Source: Knufia peltigerae
Lineage: Eukaryota; Ascomycota; Eurotiomycetes; Chaetothyriales; Trichomeriaceae
Reading direction: 5' to 3'
DNA: 64,000 nt
Assembly: GCA_030247855.1 (NCBI GenBank)
Contig: JAPDRN010000127.1
Span: 1 to 64,000, forward strand
A program made the translations under genes and the position numbers. Position 1 is the stretch's first letter; the number at the start of each line of letters is the position of its first letter. The notes under the pieces were generated by a model. That model was not told where the DNA came from and searched no databases. It saw only the letters and a list, made by a program, of their open reading frames with translations. Of this stretch, positions 12,191-23,222 are shown one piece after another.

Positions 12191-14611
12191 TCAAAAGTCA
12201 GTAATGGCCCCGCAGTAGCCCGGCGCGTGGCACTGGATCTTCGTGCCTATCTCGGCGTCGGTCAGGTTCCGGGCCTTGGACATGACGGTGGTGAGGTTGT
12301 GGTGACGTTGCCTGGCCGTGCCCATCCGGCGACCCGAGTTCCCGGGGGTCGGGACCGCGTCGGCGTCGTAGGACTCGAAATTGTCCGTGGCCAGACGAAA
12401 CTCGGAACCCAACGAGGCCGACTCGGGCGGGTAGTACGGCCCCTCGTTGGGCACGTACTGGTAGTCCATACACCTCTGGAACCCGACCGGGGGCAGCGAT
12501 TCGAAAGAGGAATCGTACCGTGGGTCGAGGGCTTCGCCGAGGGATGAAAAGTCGGCCCCTCCGACCCCCCCGGCATTCGTGGCTAGCAACCTCCACGGGT
12601 CACGGCACGTCCCTTGACTGCAAGACTTGGTCACCGACAACAGACCGTTCAGCCTCCGAATCACCTTTTGGTGCTCGGTGGTCGCGTTGAGGGCCAGGTT
12701 GGTAAGTTCGTACGGGTCATCCTTGGAAGGGGGAAGTCCGTCAGCGGTCAGAAAGAAAGAGAGTTACATGTGAAAGGAAACAAAGTCGAAGGTCTGGGGG
12801 GGGAGGGGGGGGGGGGAACCATGGTCCGGGGGAAGAAAGGAAATGACAAAACTCACCAAGGTATTGTAAAGTTCGGTTTGGTTACCGGTACACCACCTCG
12901 AAAAAAGCCACGACGAATCCTCACTGATGAGTCGGACCGTCTTGTAACTGTTGTTGGCCTGTCGGTTGGAAAAGTCGGGCGAGGCCCCGTTGTCGATGGA
13001 ACCCCAAAACTCGATGTTGAGGACCTCCTTGGCCACGTACGATCCGTTCCAGTTTCCGTCGCTCACGCCGGCCTCGTCCTGCCACTCGGGCAAGAGACTC
13101 CGGCCGTCGAAGAAGACCGGGAACTCGGTGGGATCGATGCCGGCCATGTCGAGGAACGTCGGGGGCATGTCGATGTGCGTGCTGGGGAGCTTGTTGACTT
13201 TGCCCGCCGGGATCCCGGGCCCTCGGATGATCATGGGGACGTTGGTGTCTTCGATGTACGGGAGACCCTTGCCGCCTATCCGACGGTGCTGACCTTCGTG
13301 GTACCCGTTGTCGCTGGTGTAGACGACTGTCACAGAAAGGAGGGGTCTCTGTTAGCTGGGGGGTTTTGTTTTGGGAAGAAAGCAATGGGAAAAAAAGAGC
13401 TCTTCTCACTGTAGGTATTGTCCATGACACCCTTCTTCTCGAGCAGTTCCAACACGTCTTGAACGATTTCATCCACCCCCGCCAACCCTTGAAGGCGGGA
13501 TCGGTGAGAAAAGTCCACGTAGTCGATCTGGGATTGGTTGAGTCTCGGAATCTCGCCCAGGTATGAAGGCTTCTGCTTCGCATACACGTCGGGTGGGTTG
13601 AAGTTGGGACGTCGGGGTGCCGTGGCGTTGTTAAAGTCCCACATGTGTCGCATGAGAGGCACTGTCGGTCCGTCCGAGGCTTGGTGAGGTGAAGCGGGGG
13701 CAATCTGAATGTAAAACGGTTGACCGGCGGATGTCAGCTTCTCCAGTCGGTCCAGCCTGTCCAGTCGACGACGAGTTTTAGCGAGTGCGTTGTGTGTGTT
13801 TTGGAAGCTTGCCTCAATATATGAGAGAGAGAGATACAAAATACTTACGCCTTGATACGAATCACGTCCGTCTGGTGGTAACCGTTGTAATATACCGGAC
13901 GTTCACCGTTCATGGACATGACGACATTGTTAAAGTCGTAAGTGTAGGGGTTGAGCTGGTTATGGTCAATCGTCTGAACGGGATTTAAGAGGATGGCAAG
14001 TTCCCGGAACGAGAGGTGTTGCTTGGGAAAAACGTTGTACTCACCAAGACGTCGGTATGATCGAAACCTCGCGGTGGGTGAGGGTATGTCGCCAAATTTA
14101 CCCCATTCATGAATTTTCCCAGGTCTAGGATCAATTAAGTCCTTTCTGTCGGTTACGCCGAACTCGACACACTCACATTCTGTTCGATATCCGACGGCAT
14201 TGAGCCAGAACGGCAAATAGTCATGATCTTCTCCCGTCGCCAGGAACTTGTTATACGCTCCGCTATGTAAATGTCAACATAATGTCAGGCTTCCCCAACC
14301 TCCGTGTGTACATACCCAGGAGGCGCAATATGGGTCATGTTTGTGTTGTGTCCAGCCTGACCACGGAGAAACATGACCCGACTCGGGCAGCATTGTGCAA
14401 TGGTGGTGAAGTGATTGTCCAACGTCAGACCTTTCGCCATCATCTCTTGCCTGACGACCGGCTGAGCTTCGATAGACCCAAGTTGCCAATCTTGGTCGTC
14501 AGCCATAATGACCACAATGTTAGGTTTTGTTGGTGTCGTCGGGCTTGCACATCCTGTCGAGGCGAAGAGCACCGACAACGCCAAAAGTGAAACAAGGCCA
14601 CGGTGATGCAT
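12191..14611 (-). CDS. Secreted arylsulfatase
   Basis: 661-residue sulfatase that would hydrolyse aryl or other sulfate esters, probably for sulfur scavenging. Exons are 14611-14316, 14262-14177, 14124-14045, 13973-13849, 13807-13410, 13326-12857 and 12721-12191 (1986 nt, in frame). The start gives a clear signal peptide (MHHRGLVSLLALSVLFASTGC). Motifs seen: the metal-binding start IVVIMADDQD, the modification site CCPSR with catalytic Cys74 (converted to formylglycine in active enzymes), GKFMNG, and the C-terminal metal/substrate segment YTSDNGYHEGQHR. A palindromic TTTATAAAA element lies about 115 bp upstream of the start. The exon 4 to 5 junction at 13807 is the least certain, because it adds about nine residues not usual in relatives. 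Confidence 0.92.
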
Positions 14612-16084
14612 CTTGGTCAAGTCGTGCGCTGGGTGTAGCACGAAGTCGTTTTCGATCAACTACAGTGACGAGAAGAAGTGATGCCCGGCTGAGGCCACTG
14701 GACCTCACCATTCCGGGAGCTCTTTATAAAAGGTAGGCAAGGGGCATCATAGACCCAATCCGCGTGTAGTCTCTTCGTGCTCGCCTAAGAGCTACATGAT
14801 GCTCAGATGGCGAAGTTCTCACGGCTGGTGCCCTGGACCGACTGTCGTCACACCGATCCTGCTAGTGGGTAAATGGGTCCCAGGAAGAGTAAAACCTCAG
14901 GACATGAATACCACAATCTGATCCACTGTCTAACCTGTTAAATGGGCTACCAGCGTCTACACTATCGGATAGTTTCTGTCTCTACTCGTACCGAGAAGAG
15001 TGACGATCGACAGGAACTTGCTTCTGTGACCGAGAATCCGGGGCTCCAGATTGTTGGAGCGGGCACCGCTTGTCTGTAATCAGACATGGCGGAGACGTTT
15101 GTGCAGTAGAATACCTGGGAGAGCGGGAATAAACAATCCCCAAAAAAGAGAAAAATGAGCCAAAATCAGGAGCTCGGGAGCCGAGAACCGACATCCGTTC
15201 CTGATGTGTTTGGCCCTGATATAATCGTATCTTGACGCTTTCGGAGCTCGCATATACTTGGAAACATGCTCCACTGACGAGGGGGACTGTAGGAACTCGC
15301 GAAAGGACAGGGAAAGTACGAAAAGCTATAGGTCACCTAGCTTGGGAACCTCTGATGACATAAAGTGTGCGAGGTCTGTATCGTGGATATATGGGGTATT
15401 TGGCGAGATCCGACAGCAGTTCTGCTATAGCGAGGGCCGAGGTGTGAGGGTTGCCCCGAGGCGATGTCATGTTATGTTCATAAACAAGGCAATAGATCGA
15501 TCACGTAAGGATGGACATGACTGGCACATTCGAAATCATCTCGAGACAACCCGTCTGTACACTTGAGAAGAGTTAACAAATGACACGGCACTTCCCTGTT
15601 GTGCGGCGGCCGAGTCTGTTGAAGCGCCGAAGCGGCCGCTTGATTATGCTACGTCGCGTAGGTGGGTAGTCGACGTCGCCGCGTCGGAAGATTGCTCTTT
15701 GCCAACGTCACAATGAGGCTCGAATAAAGGATCTCAAGATAGATTCTCGAGATGCTGGCGAGGAGTGCGAGGGACACGTCGAGCACAGGGCGGCGTCAAC
15801 CATCGTCCCAATGGAGGTTGAGCCCCTGCCCAGATTTGCACTACGTCACGCCCCTAGTTTCGCAGGTTTGCCCAGTTGTCCAGGATTCACCAGGCTGAGC
15901 CACATTGGTTTCGTCCTCTCAGTTTCAATTTGTCGCAGTCAATCTATTACCTACGAGTACTATTGCTCCTCGAACGCCGAAGGAACAGAGATTGAGTGCC
16001 CTACCCAGACAACGCGTAGCGGTCGAGAAGAAAACATCGAGACGACAACCCGTTGAGCCCCTAGTCCTGAGCCATCGACCCAAC
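14612..16084. other. Intergenic region with divergent promoters
   Basis: About 1.5 kb between the arylsulfatase and a small plus-strand gene. It should contain both promoters; the TATA-like element at about 14722-14732 is placed for the sulfatase. No other coding region is supported. Confidence 0.5.
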
Positions 16085-16354
16085 ATGCCTCCTTCGTCAA
16101 TGACTTCTTCGACTTCGACCATCACAAAGGGCGTCAAGGGGCCCTCGAAGCCAGGGTGCATTCCGTGTGACTGTGGTACGTGCATTCCTGCTTTACTGTA
16201 TCTTTCCCCTACCTGCACCATCTTTAGTCCCATCTTCTTGCTATACACGAGAGTCAGGATCTGGTTGAAAGTACGGACTACTAACATTAAGAGATTTTGC
16301 TTTCAAGGTGACTATGAGTGCGATTGCTGCATTATTCCCTGCACCGTGATGTGA
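16085..16354 (+). CDS. 45-residue cysteine-rich mini-protein
   Basis: Two exons, 16085-16175 and 16308-16354, give a 45-residue protein. The first half is Ser/Thr-rich. The second half holds seven cysteines at residues 25, 28, 30, 35, 37, 38 and 42, in CIPCDC and CDCCIIPC clusters. The intron has donor G|GTACGT, a perfect ACTAAC branch site and acceptor TTTCAAG. It is 132 nt long and free of stops, so unspliced mRNA would encode a longer version. There is no signal peptide, so it is probably intracellular. The CxxC and CDCC spacing could bind metal or be lipid-modified. I do not recognise the family; metallothionein-like is a guess. A clean intron in so short a frame argues that it is a real gene. 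Confidence 0.6.
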   Translation: MPPSSMTSSTSTITKGVKGPSKPGCIPCDCGTCIPALLYLSPTCTIFSPIFLLYTRVRIWLKVRTTNIKRFCFQGDYECDCCIIPCTVM

Positions 16355-16629
16355 ACATCAACTGCAGCCACTGGGTTGAATGCATACGGCCCCTCTTTGC
16401 CTTTTCCGACCGAGACACAGTTTGAAGGTTGCGTACGTACGTGTATCGGACCGGAGAGACATCTTGCAGGTTGGCAGACACATCGATAGGGCGGGTTGGA
16501 TGTGACCCTAATGAATTTATGAGAACACCCGTGGGAATATAAGCGCTGTTATTCTTTGCTTCTTGGTCACATCTTGAACATCAAGCAGGCATTGGTGACT
16601 TGAGAACTCGACAATTTAGGTACACAATT

Positions 16630-16667
16630 ACAATTGGACAATTGGACAATTGGACAATTGGACAATT
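16630..16667. repeat. ACAATTGG tandem repeat
   Basis: Four perfect and one near-perfect copy of the 8-bp unit ACAATTGG. It lies 50 bp beyond the stop codon of the PAP2 gene, probably in its 3' untranslated region. Confidence 0.9.
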
Positions 16668-16714
16668 TGTTGTATTATATACCCGCCACGCAGTATAAAG
16701 AGTATGTTTGGCGA

Positions 16715-17738
16715 TTATGTAGCTGCACCACCGCGCTCCTGTTCTGCCCTGACAGGCCGAGTCTCCGTCAAAGGAAACGCTTGCGCCTCGTCATCCTCTG
16801 ATAGATCGTCAAGAGAGAATTCCTCGTTCAGTCGAGCTTCTAGATCTCGTCCCTTGGCAGAGGACCTGGCACTTTCGTAATCCGCTCGACTGGGATATGG
16901 TATGTCGCATTTCGGATGCTTCAACGGACGGTAATAACGTCTGTACGTGAAATACGCCACGGCCATGCCGAGGACACTCCCGGAAGTTACGTCGTATACG
17001 TCGTGCCTGTAGTCTGCTAGTCGCGACATGGCAATCAACGCCGCCCCGACGAGCGGCGTGAGAAAGAGCAGTACTCTCGCTAGGTCGGCGTGTGGTCGGA
17101 AAATGTGCAGTTGTCCGGCTAGAAAGAGTGCTAGATATCCCAAGCCAGAGAAAGACCAGCTACTATGGCCGGAGGGAAAACTGCGCCAGCCGTCTTGTAA
17201 CGTGTGGTATTTCGACTCTGTGCATACCGAGATCGTCACCAACTCATGTTCCGGGGTGCCAAGTTTCGGCTTGCAGCGAGCAATCAGGTCAGGACGAGGT
17301 CGACCAACTGCGTTCTTGACAATGTCTGTGAGGAGGGAAGTGAGGAAGACGGAAATGAACAAGCCCAGCAGCGTTACGTGGGCTTTGTGGAAGCCCGGGC
17401 GGAAGACAACGGCCCATAGCAAGATGAACACCAAAGGACCTATGCCTGCGTACAGGATGAGTTCCAACGTCGATACGCGCTGAACGGCGGCGTGTGGGTA
17501 TTGCTTCGTGTGGTCGTCGAGCGTAAACATGCGGTGGAAGGGCTCGGCAAACATTTGCTCCTATGTCGTATAAATGTTAGAAAGACGCCAGCCTGTAAAA
17601 TGTTCCCGGAAGGTTCCATACCCATACGTATGCCGCGAGCAACAGGGCGAAGCCGATATAGTCGGGCGCATAGGATCGTCGCCAAAATCGTGCCAGAGTC
17701 GCTCCCACGCCAGGACTATCGTTGAAAGATTGCCTCAT
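16715..17738 (-). CDS. PAP2-family lipid phosphate phosphatase
   Basis: 320-residue integral membrane phosphatase, likely acting on phosphatidate or diacylglycerol pyrophosphate. Exons are 17738-17622 and 17560-16715, with a 61-bp intron. All three catalytic motifs are intact: K121-x6-RP (KNAVGRPRP), PSGHS (168-172) and SRLADYRHDVYD (218-229, with catalytic His). About six hydrophobic segments surround them, as in yeast Dpp1/Lpp1. The C-terminal ~60 residues are acidic, hydrophilic and probably cytosolic. The start ATG is chosen because the next in-frame codons upstream lack an ATG. It faces the Med7 gene across a shared 449-bp promoter region. Substrate is inferred from the family. Confidence 0.92.
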
Positions 17739-18187
17739 TGCGACGAAGAGGGCTTCGAGTGCCTTTAGCAGAAGCCACTCAGGGCTCACTGGTGAATTGC
17801 CATGATGACGAGGAGAGACATCGTGATGATGGTAAAGGGACGGAGACTGTCATGACAAAGGAACGACTGGTAGAGTCTGGTGTGTATAGCAGCCAGTCTT
17901 TTCCATCTGTTTAGGCTGCTCGAGTACGGCTTCTCCCGCTGCTACAAACACGTTAAAATTTGGTCACGTGGCTGTCCTAGTCCCTTGTCCTCGAATCACT
18001 CCAAAGGCCGCAAATTGCGGTTTACGATTGGCGCATCTTAATCCCACACCACCTTACGCGTTGCTCTCCATATCGACGCCCTACACACAAGGACGAGGAA
18101 ATCGTCGCAACGTATCTGGCACAAGTTTATGGGATATGCGGCATGCGATACTGTCAGTGTGGATAGCAAAAGCATCACCGTCTCGCA
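17739..18187. promoter_or_regulatory. Shared divergent promoter region
   Basis: 449 bp between the start codons of the minus-strand PAP2 gene and the plus-strand MED7 gene, so it must serve both. No clear TATA box was seen. Confidence 0.6.
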
Positions 18188-18892
18188 ATGGCGGACCAAG
18201 AACAACAGCAACTTCCAGAGGCTCCCTTCCCTGCACCTCCTCCCTTCTGGCGCCATTTCACCACAGCGAACGAGGAAAAGTTGAAAGAGATAGACTCGAG
18301 TGAGGCAGGACGATCCGAAAAGCTACGAATTCCATTGGCTTATTTGCGCCCTCCGCCTCCTCCACCTGAATCCGCGGAAGTCTACACAACATTTGGCCAA
18401 AGTCAGGTCATTGACCCGAGCAAACCAGCCTCGCTGCCTAGAGATCAGCTGCTCTTTGACCCCGACCGTCCAAATCTCAACCATGCCGTGTTGCTGAGCA
18501 AGATGACCAAGTCTCTCATGCTCAATTTCCTCGAGTTGACGTGCGACCTCTCATTGGATCCTACATCATACGAAGAGAAAATAGAAGATATCAGACAATT
18601 GGTACTCAACATCCATGTTGTCATTAATATGTACAGACCTCATCAAGCGCGAGAAAGTGTCAAAGAGATGCTCGAGAGTATCTTGGAGGACGGCGAGAGA
18701 GAAATTGAAGAATCCGATAAGCTGAAGCAGAGAGCTGAGGAGTTCTTGGCCGAGACGGGAAAGACAGATACCCATGCCGGTTCAGCGATGATTGTAGACA
18801 CGGATGGAGAGACGTCTAAAATTGGCAGAGGGAGCGCAAAAATGGATGAACAGAGACGACTGTGGGATATGATTCACGAATTGACAGACTGA
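18188..18892 (+). CDS. MED7: Mediator complex subunit 7
   Basis: 234-residue nuclear protein of the middle module of the Mediator complex, which links transcription factors to RNA polymerase II. The N-terminus has the family's Pro-rich stretch with PFPAPPPFWRHFT, then RIPLAYLRPPPPP. It is followed by NHAVLLSKMTKSLMLNFLEL and the helical segment IRQLVLNIHVVINMYRPHQARE that forms the Med7/Med21 interface. It has a single exon and normal length for the family. The C-terminal tail (GRGSAKMDEQRRLWDMI) is also conserved in type. The gene is convergent with ADE13, 141 bp away. Confidence 0.95.
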   Translation: MADQEQQQLPEAPFPAPPPFWRHFTTANEEKLKEIDSSEAGRSEKLRIPLAYLRPPPPPPESAEVYTTFGQSQVIDPSKPASLPRDQLLFDPDRPNLNHAVLLSKMTKSLMLNFLELTCDLSLDPTSYEEKIEDIRQLVLNIHVVINMYRPHQARESVKEMLESILEDGEREIEESDKLKQRAEEFLAETGKTDTHAGSAMIVDTDGETSKIGRGSAKMDEQRRLWDMIHELTD

Positions 18893-19033
18893 TGAGCTAC
18901 GGACCCACGTTGAATACTCATGTGAACCGGCCGCCATTTGGAAGAAAGCATTGAGACTTGAACGATTAAACTGCTTGGTGAGCACGAAGATGCATGGAAT
19001 GAAATTCGGCACCAAGATCCTTCTTGCGACAGC

Positions 19034-20485
19034 CTAAACATGAATTTCAGCAGCTGCCACTCCCGCAATCGCCTCCTTGTACGATGCGAGTGCCGGCTCA
19101 ACATCCTCCTGGACAAATTCATCCACTTGTTCTGGAGACCTGCCAATGAATTTGGCGGGATTCAAAAGGTCATTTTCCGTCAATTCAGCCCAAACTGGCT
19201 CAAAAAACTTTTCTTTTCTGATTCTGTCGACCAAATCGTTGGCCTTGCCCTCTTGCTTCACGACTGCACCTGCCTGGTGCGAAAGCACACGGATCTGCTC
19301 GTGTGCTTCCTGTCTGCTTGCACCTTTCTCGACCAAACGCATGATGATTGTCTCGGTGGCCATGAAAGGCAACTCTTGTTGCAAACGGCTGTTGATCACA
19401 GCGGGATACACAACCAACCCCGAGGAAACATTGTCAAGCAATATGCACAGCGAGTCGGCAATCAGGAACATCTCGGGGATGTCAATTCGACGGATTGCAG
19501 AGTCGTCCAGAGATCGTTCGAACCACTGGTGGGCATAAGTCTGACCGAATCCTTGAGGCAGAGAGGTCAGTTTTCGACCCAGACTCGACATTCGCTCGCA
19601 GCGCATCGGATTGCGTTTATATGCCATGGCAGATGAGCCAATTTGATCCTTCTCGAATGGTTCTTCGAGTTCTTTCATCATAGCCAGGTGTCGGATGTCA
19701 GTACCGATGTGCTCACACGTCGTACCAAAGGATGCGAGTACATTGGCTACATCGAAGTCGATTTTGCGGTTATATGTCTGGACAGATACGATGCTGCGCT
19801 TGCTAAAACCCGCCTTCTTGGTGACCAGCTCGTCCAGAGCCTTGACCTTGGCGTGATTTCCATGGAACAATTCGAGGAACGATGCCTGTGTGCCGGTGGT
19901 ACCTTTCACGCCACGGAAGCGGAGATCGGAACGTGCTCGCTCAATGTTGCGCAAATCCATGAGCAGAGATTCGATCCATTGTGTGGCACGCCGACCGACG
20001 GTGATGGGTTGAGCCGGTTGACCATGCGTGAAGCCTAAGCACGGTAGATCCTTGTATTGCACGGCGAAGTCGGATAGTTTCTTGATACATCTGGCGATCT
20101 TGGGTAGCAGGAGCGAAAGCCCGTCACGTAGAAAGATCAAATCCGCATTGTCAGTCACGTAGCATGATGTAGCGCCCAGATGGATCTTTCCGGCAGCTGC
20201 TGGTGCTCGCTGGCCGAATGCATGGACATGAGCCATAACATCGTGTCGTCGACGCTTCTCCTCGATGGCAGCAACGGCAAAGTCTTCGTCTGTCATTGTG
20301 CTCGCAGCCTTCATTTGACTGATTGCTTCTTCGGAGATGTCGAGACCCAGTTCCCGCTCAGCTTCGGCCAGCCAGATCCAGAGTTGGCGCCATGTCGAGG
20401 CGCGAGTGCGGGCGCTGAAAAGTCTGAGCATGTCCTTGCTCGCATAACGAGCGCCCATGGGCGATTGCCATTCGTCGTAGGACAT
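19034..20485 (-). CDS. ADE13: Adenylosuccinate lyase
   Basis: 483-residue cytosolic enzyme of purine synthesis. It cleaves SAICAR to AICAR plus fumarate and adenylosuccinate to AMP plus fumarate. Signature of the fumarase/aspartase superfamily: SSAMAYKRNP (284-293). Other active-site blocks are VMAHVHAFG near residue 86, GATSCYVTDN near 104 and THGQPAQP near 153. The length matches fungal Ade13. The start at MSYDEWQSPM aligns with the usual start of this family; no intron is needed. Essential housekeeping gene, divergent from MAK5 across 529 bp. Confidence 0.96.
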   Translation of the reverse strand: MSYDEWQSPMGARYASKDMLRLFSARTRASTWRQLWIWLAEAERELGLDISEEAISQMKAASTMTDEDFAVAAIEEKRRRHDVMAHVHAFGQRAPAAAGKIHLGATSCYVTDNADLIFLRDGLSLLLPKIARCIKKLSDFAVQYKDLPCLGFTHGQPAQPITVGRRATQWIESLLMDLRNIERARSDLRFRGVKGTTGTQASFLELFHGNHAKVKALDELVTKKAGFSKRSIVSVQTYNRKIDFDVANVLASFGTTCEHIGTDIRHLAMMKELEEPFEKDQIGSSAMAYKRNPMRCERMSSLGRKLTSLPQGFGQTYAHQWFERSLDDSAIRRIDIPEMFLIADSLCILLDNVSSGLVVYPAVINSRLQQELPFMATETIIMRLVEKGASRQEAHEQIRVLSHQAGAVVKQEGKANDLVDRIRKEKFFEPVWAELTENDLLNPAKFIGRSPEQVDEFVQEDVEPALASYKEAIAGVAAAEIHV

Positions 20486-21014
20486 GGCGACGTGGAGAGA
20501 CTGGTCGAGAAATATGGGTAGATTGAGACTGACTGAAATGTCGAATTAGTTCCTGGGTTTGTTGCTGTGGATTGAATGGAGCTGGTTTTTTTTCCTTGAT
20601 GCGCGGGGTGTCTTTTAAAAAAAACAATGGATGCTGGTGATTGGCTGAAATGCGGGGCGTCGGCCAGCGATCCAAGTATTCAACTTGTCACCAGTGAGTG
20701 ATATATAGAAGATTGCTCGATCATAGCAAACAAGTACGCCTTGATCAATTTGTTCATAGATCCAGCACACTGAGTGGTATTCCCTTGACAACACAACTGA
20801 AGCTCGAACTTCCACCTACGACACAAGTTGTCTGCGGTCCAATCCACCCACGCCGCTTTTGATCTCTCGTACGGTGAATCATTTTACTGTGAAATGCCGT
20901 TCTAGATTCTCTTGCCGCCCTTTAATGATCCAAAACTTTTTTTTCCACTTGTCTGGTACTGTTAACGAAACATTGCAGCAATACTTTTTGGGAAAACGCT
21001 GCTAGGTCGATGCA
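20486..21014. promoter_or_regulatory. Shared divergent promoter region
   Basis: 529 bp between the start codons of ADE13 (minus) and MAK5 (plus). Two housekeeping genes sharing one promoter region suggests co-regulation, for example with growth, but no specific site was recognised. Confidence 0.6.
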
Positions 21015-23222
21015 ATGTCGAAACGAAAGGTCGCACCTGGAGAACAGGCCGCTAGAAAGAAGCAAAAACTCCCTGACATGAACCAAAATTCCGCTGTGAA
21101 AAGTTCAACCGTCAGAGGTGATTCGTTAAAATGGAAAGAGGTATCTCTTCCTGGACGGCTGGAAGATGCCGAGGGATTTTTTGGGCTCGAAGAAATCGAC
21201 GACGTTGAGGTCGTGAGAGACGAATCTACCAACGCCATCATGTTTCGTCCCAAATCCCAAGAGGCAGTATCGGACGATTCGAATGACGACGAGGACGGAG
21301 AGGAATGGGGCGGATTTGACGACGAATCGCAACCCCACCAATCTTCTTCTGAAGAGGCCAAGTCGGTACCTGTTGTCAGTGGGAAAGCCAAAACCCCATT
21401 GCCAAAGGACCAACCGGACAACAAGAAACAAACCCAGAAATCGGACAAAGCGGCCGATATTCAGCCCGGGTTGGGGTTTGATGTCTTGGAGGATACTACC
21501 GACGACACGAAGACCGACATATCCGCATGGAAAGACCTAGAGCTACACCCGATCACACTGTCACAGCTTGCTCGACTGGGCTTTTCTAAGCCGACACCGA
21601 TTCAAAAAGCTGCTATTCCGGCGATCAAGCAAGGTCACGATGTTATCGGAAAAGCCGTTACCGGGTCTGGTAAAACACTGGCATTCGGCTTGCCGATCTT
21701 CGAAGATTGGCTCTCTACCGCAGCTTCAATAAGGAACGCGTCCAAAAAGCCCAAGAAGTCAATACTCGCCCTCATTCTTGCGCCAACCAGAGAGCTGGCC
21801 CTGCAACTCCATAAACACCTCAATGAGTTGTGTATGGGGTTGACAAGTCATCCAAGTGTGACTGCGGTGACTGGTGGTCTATCTATCATCAAGCAGCAAC
21901 GACAGTTGGGATACGCAGACATTGTTGTGGCGACGCCTGGGCGACTATGGGAAGTCATGAACGACACATCAGCAAACCATGACACGGATGTTTTCATGGA
22001 CCGCCTGAAAGCGATCAAGTTCTTGGTTGTTGATGAAGCGGATAGATTGTTGAGTGAAGGACACTTCAAGGAGATCGAAAATATCCTTGACGCCCTGGAT
22101 CGAGAGGTCGTCGATGAAGATGAAGCCACGGAAGAACGGGTCACAAAAGTCTCACAAAAGTCTCAACGACAGACTCTCGTCTTCTCAGCCACCTTCCACA
22201 AAGGTCTACAACAGAAGCTGACCGCCAAAGTTAAGCCTGGCAAGCGGATGAGTGACCAACTACTCACTAACCAGCAGTCGATGGAATACCTACTGCGCAA
22301 ACTCTCATTTCGGGAGGCCAAACCTACCTTTATCGACGTCAATCCTGAGACGCAAATGGCATTAGCGCTGTCCGAGTCAATCGTGGAGTGTGCTGCAATG
22401 AAGAAGGATCTTTACCTGTACGCGTTACTAATGCAAAATACTGCTGCAAAGACGCTGGTCTTTACGAATAGTATCTCGGCGGTACGAAGGTTGGTGACGT
22501 TTCTGCAAACTCTGAAACAGCCTGCAGTCGGGTTACATTCGACTATGCCTCAGAAGTCGAGATTGCGCTCGTTGGAGAAATTTGCGTCACAACGTACCGT
22601 TCTTATCGCCACAGATGTTGCTGCGCGAGGTCTTGACATTAAGGGCATACAGTTGATTATTCACTATCATGTTCCTCGCACCGCAGACATGTACGTCCAT
22701 CGCTCAGGAAGGACGGCTCGTGCCGAGAACTCTGGTCGATCGATATTGCTTTGTTCGCCAGACGAAGTCGCAGGTGTCACGAGGCTGATTACAGAGGTGC
22801 ACAAAACTGATAAGGCCCCTGATGTTGTGGATCTAGATGGTCGACTAGTCAAGAGATTGGCTGACCGTGTTGATTTGGCACATAAGATTAGCGATGCAAC
22901 GATAGCCAAGGAGAAAACAAACAGCAAAGACGAATGGCTGCGGAGTGCTGCAGAGGAGCTCGGCGTTGACTATGACAGTGAAGAGTTTGAGATCCAGGGG
23001 CAGCAGGGACGACGAGGTCGAGGTGGTGGTAAGGCCAAGAAAATCAAAGAAACGGCGGCTACCGGGAAAGACCAGATCTCACAATGGCGAGCTGAACTTC
23101 AAAGTCTTCTGGACAAGAGGATCAATTTGGGTGTTAGTGAGAGATATTTGGCTGGTGGTAGGGTCGATGTGGATGCACTGCTGAATGGCAAGGCCGATGG
23201 TGCGTTTCTCGAGGGTCGATGA
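21015..23222 (+). CDS. MAK5: DEAD-box ATP-dependent RNA helicase Mak5
   Basis: 735-residue nucleolar helicase needed for 60S ribosomal subunit assembly. It has a single exon. The N-terminal ~165 residues are acidic and low-complexity (SDDSNDDEDGEEWGGFDDES). Helicase motifs in order: Q-motif (GFSKPTPIQ, ~190), Walker A AVTGSGKT (~213), PTRELALQ, ATPGRLWEV, VVDEADRLL (~337), FSATF (~390), ATDVAARGLD and HRSGRTAR (~561). An insert of about 25 acidic residues after the DEAD motif (REVVDEDEATEERV) is typical of the Mak5/DDX24 group and separates it from other DEAD-box helicases. The C-terminal region is basic, with an RGRGGGK patch. Confidence 0.94.
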   Translation: MSKRKVAPGEQAARKKQKLPDMNQNSAVKSSTVRGDSLKWKEVSLPGRLEDAEGFFGLEEIDDVEVVRDESTNAIMFRPKSQEAVSDDSNDDEDGEEWGGFDDESQPHQSSSEEAKSVPVVSGKAKTPLPKDQPDNKKQTQKSDKAADIQPGLGFDVLEDTTDDTKTDISAWKDLELHPITLSQLARLGFSKPTPIQKAAIPAIKQGHDVIGKAVTGSGKTLAFGLPIFEDWLSTAASIRNASKKPKKSILALILAPTRELALQLHKHLNELCMGLTSHPSVTAVTGGLSIIKQQRQLGYADIVVATPGRLWEVMNDTSANHDTDVFMDRLKAIKFLVVDEADRLLSEGHFKEIENILDALDREVVDEDEATEERVTKVSQKSQRQTLVFSATFHKGLQQKLTAKVKPGKRMSDQLLTNQQSMEYLLRKLSFREAKPTFIDVNPETQMALALSESIVECAAMKKDLYLYALLMQNTAAKTLVFTNSISAVRRLVTFLQTLKQPAVGLHSTMPQKSRLRSLEKFASQRTVLIATDVAARGLDIKGIQLIIHYHVPRTADMYVHRSGRTARAENSGRSILLCSPDEVAGVTRLITEVHKTDKAPDVVDLDGRLVKRLADRVDLAHKISDATIAKEKTNSKDEWLRSAAEELGVDYDSEEFEIQGQQGRRGRGGGKAKKIKETAATGKDQISQWRAELQSLLDKRINLGVSERYLAGGRVDVDALLNGKADGAFLEGR

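Noticed and set aside
12198..13703. Long alternative-frame open stretches over the arylsulfatase
   Set aside because: They are shadows of a GC-rich coding sequence; only the frame with sulfatase motifs and consistent introns is kept.
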